Shown here: in pieces, positions 9,242 to 19,711 of the stretch
Position numbering within the stretch: position 1 is the first letter of the stretch
How the letters are laid out: every line of letters starts with the position of its first letter
From: Leptospira kmetyi serovar Malaysia str. Bejo-Iso9
GTDB taxonomy: Bacteria; Spirochaetota; Leptospiria; Leptospirales; Leptospiraceae
Length of the DNA: 64,000 bases
Assembly: GCF_000243735.2 (NCBI RefSeq)
Contig: NZ_AHMP02000003.1
Coordinates: 2,034,001 to 2,098,000 of the forward strand
Direction: 5' to 3'
Notes under the pieces: model-generated
Databases searched by the model: none
What the model saw: the letters and a program-made list of their open reading frames with translations, nothing else
What the model was told of the DNA's origin: nothing
Program-made: the position numbers and the translations under genes

Positions 9242-9341
9242 ATGACAAAGTCTGTCATATATCCAAAAGAATGTTTTTTACCATCGAAAAAAATTGATTT
9301 CAGTTACAGTTTAGGAAATTATATATGTCATTATCTGTCAT
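9242..9341. promoter_or_regulatory. TGACA/TGTCA repeat sites between the SDR and WYL genes
   Basis: The gap between the divergent starts holds an inverted repeat ATGACA-N5-TGTCAT at 9242-9258, about 24 bases upstream of the SDR start. It also holds two direct TGTCAT copies at 9326-9331 and 9336-9341, about 25-35 bases before the WYL start. One pentamer repeated four times in a 100-base divergent promoter suggests operator sites. Assignment to the WYL protein is inference from position. Confidence 0.5.
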
Positions 9342-9363
9342 GTATTTGGAATACGATTGAAAC

Positions 9364-10311
9364 ATGCGCGCGGATCGACTGCTTTCCATTCTTTTACAAC
9401 TTCAGGCCAAAGGAAGAATCTCCTCGCGGGATCTTGCCAAAAAATTGGAAGTCTCCGAACGAACGATTCATCGGGACATGGAGGCATTGAGCGCTTCCGG
9501 AGTTCCCGTTTATGCAGAACGAGGTTCCAAAGGCGGCTGGGAACTTTCCGAAGGTTACAGAACCAATCTTACTGGAATGAAAAAGGAAGAAATTTTTTCG
9601 ATGATTCTTACGAGTTCGACGCGAATCGCATCCGATCTCGGAAAGAAAAAAGATTTCGATTCCGCCTTTATGAAATTCATGGCTTCCCTTCCGCCTGCCT
9701 ATCAAAAAGAAGCGGAGATGGTTCGTCAAAGAATTCATATCGACGGAGCCGGTTGGGGTTGTTCGGAAGAAGAGTTTCCGTTTCTACCTTTGATACAAGA
9801 AGCTGTGTGGCAGGAAAAAAAAATCGTTCTTCGCTACCGATCCGACGAAGAATCCAAAAAAAGAATCATTCTTCCCTTAGGACTCGTCGCAAAAGGAAAG
9901 ACCTGGTATTTGGTCGCAAAATACGGAAAAGAATTCAGAACGTTCCGTATATCGAGAATCTTGGAAGCGAAACTCGGTGAATCTTTCGACAGACCGAAAA
10001 AGTTCGATCTCGAAAAATATTGGCAGGAAAGCACTCGAAACTTTTTCTCAAAACTTCCGTTCTATCCGGTTCTTCTCCGAATCAAAACGGAACGTTTCGA
10101 TTTTTTCAAAATGATCTCCTACGGTAGAATATTAGAATATTCTAAATTAAATTCCGAATGGACGGAAGTCAAAGCCGATCTGGAAACGAAGGAATGGGCT
10201 TTACATCACGTTCTCGGCCTGGGAGATTCCGCGATTCTTCTCGAACCGAAAGAATTAAAAACGGAATTGATAAACGCCGCAGAAAAAATCGCCGGTTCCT
10301 ATTCCACCTGA
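9364..10311 (+). CDS. HTH/WYL-domain transcriptional regulator (YafY/DeoR-like)
   Basis: The 315-residue protein starts with a winged helix-turn-helix (RADRLLSILLQLQAKGRISSR..., with VSERTIHRDMEALS as the recognition region, residues 1-60). A WYL domain follows at about 140-225, with the family core visible as TWYLVAKYGKEFRTFRISRI near residue 180, and then a WCX-like C-terminal extension. WYL regulators sense small ligands or nucleic acids and often control an adjacent divergent operon. The divergent SDR unit and the TGTCAT sites between them fit that model. The gene's 3' end overlaps the convergent cyclase gene by 13 bases. Confidence 0.85.
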   Translation: MRADRLLSILLQLQAKGRISSRDLAKKLEVSERTIHRDMEALSASGVPVYAERGSKGGWELSEGYRTNLTGMKKEEIFSMILTSSTRIASDLGKKKDFDSAFMKFMASLPPAYQKEAEMVRQRIHIDGAGWGCSEEEFPFLPLIQEAVWQEKKIVLRYRSDEESKKRIILPLGLVAKGKTWYLVAKYGKEFRTFRISRILEAKLGESFDRPKKFDLEKYWQESTRNFFSKLPFYPVLLRIKTERFDFFKMISYGRILEYSKLNSEWTEVKADLETKEWALHHVLGLGDSAILLEPKELKTELINAAEKIAGSYST

Positions 10312-12212
10312 TACACTCCGACCAAGTTCTCCTTTCCTTTTACGGAAACCTTGCCCAGCTCTTTGAAGGAATGTTTGATCCGATTTTTAATTTTGCGGTA
10401 ACTATCGTCCGAAAGAAGAATGTCCACTCCGTATTTTTTGGTGAGTCCTTCGATTCGGGAAGCGAGATTGACCGCGTCCGAGATCACGGTTCCGTCCATT
10501 CTTTCCACTTCTCCGATCGTACCCAGCATCAAAACCCCGGTGTGAATTCCGATCCCGATTCGAATCGGTTCATAATTTCTTTCCAATCGGCTCTGATTGT
10601 GACGATCCAATTCCAGTTTCATTTCAAGGGCGGCCTCGAGCGCGTCATCGGGAGAATCCGGAAACAGCGCCATGATCCCGTCCCCGAGATATTTATCCAC
10701 GAAACCTCTGTGTTTGCGAATGATGGGTCCCATCTTTCCCATATACGAATTCAAAAAATCGAAATTATCCTTCGGAGTCATCTTCTCGGAAAGTTCGGTA
10801 AAAGAACGTATATCCGAAAAAAGAATCGTCATTTCCTTCTGAGTCTGATCCCCCAATTCAATTTCCGTAATATTCTTTTTTCCTAAAAACTTCAAGAATT
10901 CCAAAGGAACAAAACGACTATAAGATTGGTTCGTGGCCTTTAAGTCCGCCGATAGATTTTCAATCGCGACAAAAGCCGCCGAAAATTTCAAAGAAAGCAT
11001 ATACGACTGCGCGAAGATAAACGTGAACAAGCCGAGAGGAAGATAATATCCCGTGCTTACCATCGTCTGACTCTGGAGGATATCGTTGATTGCGGTTGCG
11101 ATCAACGCGAGCGCACCTAAACATGCGATGATGGCCCCGTCTCTTTTGCGATAGATGAATCTTCCGAGCCAAAAGACAAAGAGCAGAGTATAAACCAAAA
11201 GAAAAAGTTGATAAGGAATGAGAGTGAGCGCGAATATCTTCGTCGGAAAGAAAAGAATCACGAGTGAAAAAACGCCCACCACGGCAACGCTGATCTTCCA
11301 AACGAACTTAGGCATATCTTCCGGAAAGATCGTATCCATGTATTTCTGAAAGATCGGCCAAGCCAGATAAAAGGAAAGATATTCTACCTTGCTTCCCAGC
11401 TCCCATTGAATCTCGGGAAATTTTTGAAGGATAAAACGTTCGCCGGTCATCAACAAACGGATAACGATCACAAAACAAAAAAGTCCGAAGTATAAACTCG
11501 ACTTGTCCTTTCTTCTCAAAGAAAATAAACCGAAATGATAAAGAGCCATTACCGCGATGCTTCCGAACAGGAACATTTCGGTCGTCCATCGATCCTCTCT
11601 ATAATCGGATATGCTTTTTTTACTTCCAAGACGAATCGTTTCCCAAATGCCTCCTTTAAAATGATGAAAGTTGGATACTTCGACTTGGATCAGAATTTCA
11701 TTGCCGGAAGTCGTGAATTCCGCATAACGCGGAAGATACTGCGGCCTTGATGTGTTCTCGTCCGTTCCCACGACCCCGCTTCGGATTAATTTAACTCCGT
11801 CGACCCAAACGGCGCCCGCGGTACCCACGTCCTGAAACCGGATCGCAAGAGGGTTTTGATTTTCGTTTAACAAAACTCTTAGAGTAAAAGTCCCGTAACC
11901 GTACGCGTTCGAAGAATCCAGATCCGGAATTTCAGAATAAGAATTCCAATTGCCCGGAACAAAGACGTTGTATGATTTCGTGTCCGTCGCGTTCGGATCG
12001 GGTTTCGAAAGAGTCAGCTGTTTCCAGACAAAGGACCATTCACCGTCCAACTTCACGATTCCGTCCGAATTAAAATCCCATTCTCTTAGATCTAAAACCC
12101 CTTTTTCGGCGCGAGGAGCGATTTTGGAAGAAACGGAATTGGAACAAGATACGAAAAGACTTAAAAATAAAAAGATTCCGAATGTAAAAAGGGAAGAGGT
12201 TTTATTTTTCAT
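10299..12212 (-). CDS. 7TM-DISM sensor adenylate/guanylate cyclase
   Basis: The 637-residue protein has a lipobox-like signal end (LSLFVSC, about residue 23). A periplasmic DISM sugar-binding-like beta domain follows (about 40-190, including GTFTLRVLL and DVGTAGAVWVDG). Seven hydrophobic segments (about 205-405) form a 7TMR-DISM module, and a class III cyclase domain ends the protein (about 450-637). In the cyclase domain the two metal-binding Asp motifs are intact (LFSDIRSF and KYLGDGIMALF), and GIHTGVLMLGTIG and VNLASRIEGL follow. It should make cAMP or cGMP in response to an extracytoplasmic ligand. It is divergent from a dienelactone hydrolase gene across a gap with a strong inverted repeat. 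Confidence 0.88.
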   Translation of the reverse strand: MKNKTSSLFTFGIFLFLSLFVSCSNSVSSKIAPRAEKGVLDLREWDFNSDGIVKLDGEWSFVWKQLTLSKPDPNATDTKSYNVFVPGNWNSYSEIPDLDSSNAYGYGTFTLRVLLNENQNPLAIRFQDVGTAGAVWVDGVKLIRSGVVGTDENTSRPQYLPRYAEFTTSGNEILIQVEVSNFHHFKGGIWETIRLGSKKSISDYREDRWTTEMFLFGSIAVMALYHFGLFSLRRKDKSSLYFGLFCFVIVIRLLMTGERFILQKFPEIQWELGSKVEYLSFYLAWPIFQKYMDTIFPEDMPKFVWKISVAVVGVFSLVILFFPTKIFALTLIPYQLFLLVYTLLFVFWLGRFIYRKRDGAIIACLGALALIATAINDILQSQTMVSTGYYLPLGLFTFIFAQSYMLSLKFSAAFVAIENLSADLKATNQSYSRFVPLEFLKFLGKKNITEIELGDQTQKEMTILFSDIRSFTELSEKMTPKDNFDFLNSYMGKMGPIIRKHRGFVDKYLGDGIMALFPDSPDDALEAALEMKLELDRHNQSRLERNYEPIRIGIGIHTGVLMLGTIGEVERMDGTVISDAVNLASRIEGLTKKYGVDILLSDDSYRKIKNRIKHSFKELGKVSVKGKENLVGVYQVE

Positions 12213-12270
12213 ATATTACCTTTGTTTGAAGTCGGGAATTGAAACGGCAAAACAACGTATCCTGATCAAA

Positions 12271-12297
12271 TCGTATAAATTTTCAAGATTTATACGA
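12271..12297. promoter_or_regulatory. Operator-like inverted repeat in a divergent promoter
   Basis: TCGTATAAAT and ATTTATACGA form a perfect 10-base inverted repeat with a 7-base spacer. It sits 59 bases upstream of the cyclase start (minus strand) and 105 bases upstream of the hydrolase start (plus strand). A further half site TTTATACG lies at 12324-12331 and a CGTTTAAACG palindrome at 12330-12339. No T-run follows, so an operator is preferred over a terminator. The binding protein is unknown. Confidence 0.5.
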
Positions 12298-12401
12298 CGA
12301 TGGAATTCGATTTCCTCTTAAATTTTATACGTTTAAACGGAATTTGCGGAAAGACTTGTTTTTTTAAGTAAACGTTATACTCCAGGGAACGAGGTATTTC
12401 C

Positions 12402-13199
12402 ATGAAACGAATGTTCCTTTACTTTGCGTTATTCAATCTTTTAACCGCTTCTTCGATTTGGGCTAAAACCGCGTCCAAAACGATCGTTTATCAGGAAGGG
12501 GAAACCACTTTAGAAGGCTATATCGCCTATCCGGATCTGGATTCCAAAAAGAAAGTTCCCGGCGTCTTAGTCGTTCACGACTGGATGGGTCTCAGCGAAA
12601 ACTCGAAAATGCGCGCGGACAAACTCGCCGGATTGGGTTACGTGGCTTTAGCCGTCGACATCTACGGAAAAGGCGTAAGACCGAAAGCTATGGAAGAAGC
12701 CGCTAAATTAGCGAATTCTTATAAACAAGATCGTAAACTGATGCGCGCCCGGATTTTAGCCGCGTTAGAAACCTTAAAGTCGCAACCCGAAGTCGATACG
12801 AATCTGATCGCGGCGATCGGTTATTGTTTCGGAGGAACGGTCGCTTTAGAACTTGCGAGAAGCGGCGCTCCCGTTCAAGGAACCGTTAGCTTTCACGGCG
12901 GCTTGGCTACGCCCAACGTCGAAGACGCAAAAAACATCAAAGGAAAAGTTTTAGCGCTTCACGGAGCGGACGATCCTTTCGTAAAGAAGGAAGAAGTAGA
13001 AACGTTTCAAGACGAAATGAGAAAGGCCGGAGTCGATTGGCAATTTATTTCCTACGGAGGAGCGGTTCATTCTTTTACGATCAAGGACGCGGGAAACGAC
13101 AACTCCAAAGGAGCGGCTTACAACGCGAAAGCGGATAGACGCTCTTGGAACGAATTGTTATCCTTTTTTAGAGAAGTGTTCCCCAAATCAAAGGAGTAA
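12402..13199 (+). CDS. Exported dienelactone hydrolase family protein
   Basis: The 265-residue product starts with a cleavable signal peptide (hydrophobic residues 4-20, ending near SSIWAK). A dienelactone hydrolase-type alpha/beta fold follows: VLVVHDWMGLSE near residue 55, the Cys nucleophile in GYCFGGTVALE near residue 147, the acid in HGADDPFV near residue 187 and the His in GGAVHSF near residue 223. The Cys nucleophile and His-Asp partners define the family. The true substrate is unknown and chlorocatechol metabolism is not implied. It is divergent from the 7TM-DISM cyclase. GAGG precedes the ATG. Confidence 0.87.
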   Translation: MKRMFLYFALFNLLTASSIWAKTASKTIVYQEGETTLEGYIAYPDLDSKKKVPGVLVVHDWMGLSENSKMRADKLAGLGYVALAVDIYGKGVRPKAMEEAAKLANSYKQDRKLMRARILAALETLKSQPEVDTNLIAAIGYCFGGTVALELARSGAPVQGTVSFHGGLATPNVEDAKNIKGKVLALHGADDPFVKKEEVETFQDEMRKAGVDWQFISYGGAVHSFTIKDAGNDNSKGAAYNAKADRRSWNELLSFFREVFPKSKE

Positions 13200-13253
13200 C
13201 TTTTAAGACATCGAGTTTTAGCAGATGGATCGACGACGTTCGATCTACTCTAA

Positions 13254-13290
13254 TCCGTAGACCATTCTCAAAATCGGAAAGGTCTACGGA
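13254..13290. terminator. Inverted repeat between convergent genes, likely bidirectional terminator
   Basis: TCCGTAGACC (13254-13263) and GGTCTACGGA (13281-13290) are perfect complements around a 17-base loop. The repeat lies between the converging stops of the hydrolase (13199) and the GH13 gene (13326). There is no long T-run on either side, so an intrinsic terminator is inferred mainly from placement. Confidence 0.5.
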
Positions 13291-13325
13291 ATTCTTCGCA
13301 AGTCCAAAACCTTAAACCTTTCCGT

Positions 13326-15035
<1,710 letters not shown>

Positions 15036-15238
15036 AACTCTTCGGGCTTTAATGGAATCAAAAATATTAGAATGAAGACTGTCAAGACGGTATTGCGACA
15101 AACCGATTCGAACGGCATCGATTTCGACGCGGAACTCCGAATTGTAATATGGACTTTAGAAACCGATAATTTGTTCTGTCGCATAACAAGGGATTCGAAA
15201 CGAAAAATAAAAACTGAGAACGGGAAAAAATTTTTAGA

Positions 15239-15276
15239 TTGACAAAAAATTCATTTATTTCGACATCGAAATAAAT
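15239..15276 (+). promoter_or_regulatory. Promoter and palindromic operator of the MarR gene
   Basis: A perfect -35 hexamer TTGACA lies at 15239-15244. Nine bases on, the arms ATTTATTTCGA and TCGAAATAAAT (15253-15276, 2-base spacer CA) form an 11-base perfect inverted repeat. Its right arm runs into the MarR ATG at 15275. No Shine-Dalgarno sequence precedes the ATG. The distance from the -35 box places transcription start at or near the ATG, suggesting a leaderless message. Confidence 0.65.
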
Positions 15277-15703
15277 GAGACAGGAATTTGCGATCCACCT
15301 TTTATCCAGGACCAGAGACCGAATCCAGAAATTCTTAAGCAAAGAATTCGAAAAGGAAGGAATCAAGGACTTAGTACCCGCGCACGGAGGAGTTTTGTAC
15401 GCGTTAGGAGTTTCTGGAGAAATGACGATGAGCGAACTGGCAAAAGTATTGGATAGAACTAATTCGACGGTCACCGCGTTATTGGACAAGATGGAGGAAT
15501 TGAAATACGTAAAGAGAATTCAATCCGAAGAAGATGAAAGAGTTTTTACTGCCGTTCTTACCGCAAAGGGAAAAACGACGCGCGAGGCGGTCATTCGAGC
15601 TTCGAATACCACCAATCAAAAACTTTATAAGGGACTTCTTCCCGAGGAAAAGGAAACCTTCATCCGGCTTTTGGAAAGAATTCATTCTAATTTTGAAAAA
15701 TAG
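15275..15703 (+). CDS. MarR family transcriptional regulator
   Basis: The 142-residue protein has the MarR winged-helix layout: an N-terminal dimerisation helix, then GEMTMSELAKVLDRTNSTVTAL as the helix-turn-helix (about residues 48-70), and the wing with the family motif SEEDERVFTAVLTAKG (about 85-102). MarR proteins are usually ligand-responsive repressors that bind palindromes as dimers. The same palindrome lies over this gene's own start and again between it and the next gene. Autoregulation and control of the downstream SDR are therefore likely. The SDR follows after 52 bases on the same strand. Confidence 0.85.
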   Translation: MRQEFAIHLLSRTRDRIQKFLSKEFEKEGIKDLVPAHGGVLYALGVSGEMTMSELAKVLDRTNSTVTALLDKMEELKYVKRIQSEEDERVFTAVLTAKGKTTREAVIRASNTTNQKLYKGLLPEEKETFIRLLERIHSNFEK

Positions 15704-15723
15704 ATTTTTTTGATTTTTGTTTA

Positions 15724-15743
15724 TTATTTCGACATCGAAATAA
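15724..15743 (+). promoter_or_regulatory. Second copy of the MarR palindrome, before the FabG-like gene
   Basis: TTATTTCGA and TCGAAATAA with the same CA spacer repeat the core of the palindrome found over the MarR start (9-base arms instead of 11). The ribosome binding site GGAGGA (15746-15751) of the downstream gene follows directly. This RBS supports the start at 15756 rather than the in-frame ATG at 15744. Confidence 0.65.
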
Positions 15744-15755
15744 ATGGAGGAATTT

Positions 15756-16505
15756 ATGTTTTCGGAAAAAACGATCGTAATCACCGGTTCCGCAAGAGGA
15801 ATCGGAAAGGTAAGCGCGAAAAATTTTATACTCAAAAATGCGACGGTAATCGTATCGGATTTGGATTCCGTTCAAATCGAAAAGACGATCGAAGAACTCA
15901 GATCGCTGAACCGGGGAAAGGTCCTCGGAAAAGTCTGCGACGTAAAGGATAAGAATCAGGTGAAAGAACTCGCCGAATTCGCGTTTAAGGAAACGGGAAA
16001 GATAGACGTCTGGGTAAACAACGCCGGGATCATCAAGGACGATCTTCTTTTGAGAATGAGCGAGGAAAAGTGGGACGACGTTTTCGACGTGAATCTAAAA
16101 GGCGCTTTTTTAGGAACGCAAGCGGCGGCCAAATATATGATGAAAAAAGAATATGGTAGAATCATAAACATCGGTTCCGTATCCGGCTTTTACGGAAACG
16201 GAGGACAGAGTAACTATTCTTCCGCGAAGGCGGGCCTTATGGCTCTTACAAAATCCTCCGCAAGAGAACTCGCGTCCAGAAACATCACCGTAAACTGCGT
16301 AGCTTCCGGTTTTATCGACAACGACTTCGCCGCCGGAGTTCCGAAAGAGGTTCGAGAACGGGTTTTGGATACGATTCCTTTAAAGATTTCCAGAAATCCG
16401 GAAGAAGCGATCTCTTCCGCGATTCACTTTCTTGCTTCGGACGAAGCGGACTGGATCACGGGCGCGACCCTTCGCGTCGACGGAGGAATGATGATCGGTT
16501 TTTAA
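15756..16505 (+). CDS. 3-oxoacyl-ACP reductase-like SDR
   Basis: The 249-residue protein is a classical SDR closest in pattern to FabG. It shows ITGSARGIGKVSAKNF at the N-terminus, CDVKD near residue 62, VNNAGI near residue 86, and SVSGFYGNGGQSNYSSAKAG near 135-155 with the catalytic Ser, Tyr and Lys. DGGMMIGF closes the chain as in FabG. It probably reduces a 3-oxoacyl or related ketone with NADPH. Its pairing with a MarR regulator and palindromic operator suggests a substrate-inducible role rather than the housekeeping fatty-acid FabG. The start was chosen from the GGAGGA four bases upstream. Confidence 0.82.
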   Translation: MFSEKTIVITGSARGIGKVSAKNFILKNATVIVSDLDSVQIEKTIEELRSLNRGKVLGKVCDVKDKNQVKELAEFAFKETGKIDVWVNNAGIIKDDLLLRMSEEKWDDVFDVNLKGAFLGTQAAAKYMMKKEYGRIINIGSVSGFYGNGGQSNYSSAKAGLMALTKSSARELASRNITVNCVASGFIDNDFAAGVPKEVRERVLDTIPLKISRNPEEAISSAIHFLASDEADWITGATLRVDGGMMIGF

Positions 16506-16535
16506 ATTTCTGATTCGATTCCTTTTTCTCCGGGA

Positions 16536-17519
16536 TCAGAGAACTCGGATTCCGATCTCGGAGAATCTTTTTCGATCGCATACGAATTGAGCGATGTCGA
16601 TCTGTTTGTGATGATCGAAAAGAAACGTGGTCATCTTACCGAAAAATCTTCCCTTGTATTCCTCTTCCACAAAACGAATCCACGCGAGAATATCGATCAG
16701 CTCGTGCGCGATGAATTCGTAGTTCTTTCCTTCGTGTTCGAATTTCTCTCTCGGGTTATAGATCTTGTCTTCGTTTAACAAAATCACGTTTTCCAAAGTG
16801 AACGGATAATCCTTTAGTCCGCCCGCGAGTCCGATTTGATAAAACTTCTCCGCTTCGATTCCGGGTCGAAACGCGGTCGTTCTCGCGGACGCGATGTATG
16901 AAAAAATCTCGGGCGTAAGTTCGGTTTGAATTCTTTGGTTTCCGACCGTTTGTCCGGGATAACTGACTTGATGATCCAAGAACAAGGAAGTTCCGTGTTC
17001 GTCCGGTTCTAAAATACAATATCCTTTTTCCCAAACCGCCGCGAAAGGTTTAGCCACAGTGATCGGGGAAACTTCTCCGATTTTATGAAAGTTGTTTTGA
17101 ATTCCGTCCAGATACGGCTGATCGCAAAAATCAAACGTGGGAAAACTGGATTGTTCCAATTCGAAATCCAAATAAAAACCGAAAGCCGACATCACGGCCA
17201 ACGGATGTTCGATGATCTTTACGTCTCCGAGTTGAATATTGTGATTTCCTTTGATACATAGGGACGGGTCGAGTTCGTAATTCTTCCCCGAATGGGAAAA
17301 GCGCGAATAACGTCCCGTCGCCGGTTTTACCGTAATTTCGGAAGGTTTATTTTCCAAGGTGGAAGTTCCCCGGATTTGAAACGGATCAGTGATCGTATAC
17401 GAACTTTTCAAATCGAACGGGAATCGTTCGTCTCGAAAATGTTTCGGGAATTGGATCGGATTGGAGAATCGACCGGCTTTGAGTTCTGAAATTTTTTGGG
17501 AATCTGTAAGGACCTGCAT
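16536..17519 (-). CDS. Divergent LpxC family deacetylase
   Basis: LpxC removes the N-acetyl group from UDP-3-O-acyl-GlcNAc in the committed step of lipid A synthesis. This 327-residue protein aligns by eye with LpxC: KIIEHPLAVMSAFG matches the first metal motif (Glu104, His105), FPTFDFCDQPY the PxxDGSxxP strand, SARTTAF the RTF motif, and YEFIAHELIDILAW the HKxxD motif (His272, Asp276). However, the late GHFVGYKSGHALNN-type segment, which supplies the catalytic His in E. coli, reads GRFFGKMTTFLFDHHK, so the Gly-His is not evident. It could be a second LpxC of altered specificity. A TTG at 17531 is an alternative start. Confidence 0.75.
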   Translation of the reverse strand: MQVLTDSQKISELKAGRFSNPIQFPKHFRDERFPFDLKSSYTITDPFQIRGTSTLENKPSEITVKPATGRYSRFSHSGKNYELDPSLCIKGNHNIQLGDVKIIEHPLAVMSAFGFYLDFELEQSSFPTFDFCDQPYLDGIQNNFHKIGEVSPITVAKPFAAVWEKGYCILEPDEHGTSLFLDHQVSYPGQTVGNQRIQTELTPEIFSYIASARTTAFRPGIEAEKFYQIGLAGGLKDYPFTLENVILLNEDKIYNPREKFEHEGKNYEFIAHELIDILAWIRFVEEEYKGRFFGKMTTFLFDHHKQIDIAQFVCDRKRFSEIGIRVL

Positions 17520-17580
17520 TCTAAACGACAAAGGAAGTCATTTTTTTATAAGAATGCAATCTTAAATCGGGGAAGGAAGG

Positions 17581-17604
17581 TTCCGGGTGAATATTCACCC
17601 GGAA
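17581..17604 (-). terminator. Perfect palindrome after the 142-residue membrane protein gene
   Basis: TTCCGGGTGAAT and ATTCACCCGGAA abut to form a perfect 24-base palindrome that begins 8 bases past the stop of the gene at 17612-18040. A short pyrimidine-rich run follows on the minus strand. Position and GC-rich stem fit a terminator that separates that gene from the LpxC-like gene starting about 60 bases further on. Confidence 0.6.
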
Positions 17605-17611
17605 AATGGAA

Positions 17612-18040
<429 letters not shown>

Positions 18041-19073
18041 TAGTATCTCCTGTTGAAATTAAATTAGATTCATATCCTTTTAGCTTTATATTTTCTAAAA
18101 AGATTGTATGTATCTACAGATCGGTTAACTCTTTGGGAAGTGATTTTTTGCCCACTTTTTGCTTTTTGATACTTATTTTATAAAAAATTCATATAACTTA
18201 TGTTTATCGAAATGCGTTTCGTTTGCGCTTTCCGTTGCAAAGAACTTGTTCTTGAAACGGAACTCTCGCCCTTTTAACGCAAATTCCATTCAATTTATCT
18301 AATGGAATTATAATATGATTAATTATATATAATTTTGAATATATGGTTTTGCCATGTGAGTTTACTCAATGCAAGCTCTTGTATTTCTGGTTATTTGAAA
18401 ATAAAAAGAAATCAAAATGATTTCGTATGACTTGGTTCATCTTCTTTGTTCTTCACATTTCATTTTTTAAGTTCGGTTTATCGTTTCCATTTTAATCGTT
18501 TCTGTTTCGGTAAGAATCGAATCGAAGATTTAGTAAGAATCATCGGTGATCTTAAAATCAATCGAATCATAATGAGCCAAGATTTGTGAACGGATCGAAG
18601 ACGCGGATTTAAAGTGCCGACTTGCCGATCGAGAATTTTTGGATTCGGAAACGTTCTTACGAGAATTCGTTTTCAGGTTTTTCTTTGTTTCTGCGGAAGT
18701 CGCAAAGTGCAAGAGCTGAAGCGAGGCGGAGTTACGACCATAAATTCTCCCGTGAAAAGAATGAATTTGCGGGAGTTTCCGATCGAGTTTCGTGGGAGTT
18801 TCTGAAAGATTTGCAGGAGTTCCTACATTCTCTCCTAAATCGAAGGACTACGAGCGAACAGAGAAACTCCAAAAGCGATTTTTTCCAAAACGAAGGAGTT
18901 CCCACACATTCCATCCCCGATTTCCAGTCGAAACTCCGTTTTTGTATGAGTTCCCACAAAACCCCACATTCTAAACCGCCCTTCCGGTACAAGCGTTTTT
19001 CCATTTTCCCCTTGACCGACAAGCGAGGTCGACCAGATTGGTTGAAAACGACTTTAAAACAGGCCGGATCGAT
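18041..19073. other. Long intergenic region with dispersed GGAGTTCC motifs
   Basis: About 1 kb without a convincing gene. The left half (to about 18520) is very AT-rich and would hold the promoter of the membrane protein gene on the minus strand. The right half contains repeated short elements: GGGAGTTT at about 18772 and 18793, AGGAGTTCCTACATT near 18818, AGGAGTTCCCACACATT near 18896 and TGAGTTCCCACA near 18948. Open frames here do not resemble proteins I know. Decayed gene or repeat remnants are the likely content. Confidence 0.5.
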
Positions 19074-19384
19074 ATGTACGCTATTATTTCAGTTGGAAAC
19101 AGACAATTTAAGGTAACCCAGGATCAGGAATTCCTGACCGAAAAAACCGGCAAAAACGCGGGTGAATCCTTTGACGCAAAAGTTCTTCTTTTCGCGGAAT
19201 CCAGCAATAAGGTTCATATTGGACAACCCGAGCTGAAAACCGCTCGTGTTTCCTTGAAAGTTCTCGAAGACGTAAAAGGGGAAAAGATCCACGCTTACGT
19301 TTACAAAAGAAGAAAGAACTATCAAAAATCTTGGGGCCACAGACAACAGCTCCAAAAAGTAAAAGTGGTTTCTCTTTCCGCAGT

Positions 19385-19388
<4 letters not shown>
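19074..19388 (+). CDS. rplU: 50S ribosomal protein L21
   Basis: The 104-residue product starts [14 protein letters not shown], the hallmark of L21, and ends with the basic [14 protein letters not shown] segment that contacts 23S rRNA. The ATG at 19074 is chosen: the open frame runs 36 bases further upstream, but L21 proteins begin at this Met. It opens the conserved rplU-prp-rpmA-obgE block. The next gene starts on its stop codon. Confidence 0.97.

Positions 19389-19700
<312 letters not shown>

Positions 19701-19711
<11 letters not shown>

Noticed and set aside
9357..9980. 207-codon ORF on the plus strand
   Set aside because: It is a frame shadow of the WYL regulator gene; the product is rich in Arg, Ser and Phe with no domain, whereas the other frame encodes a clear HTH-WYL protein.
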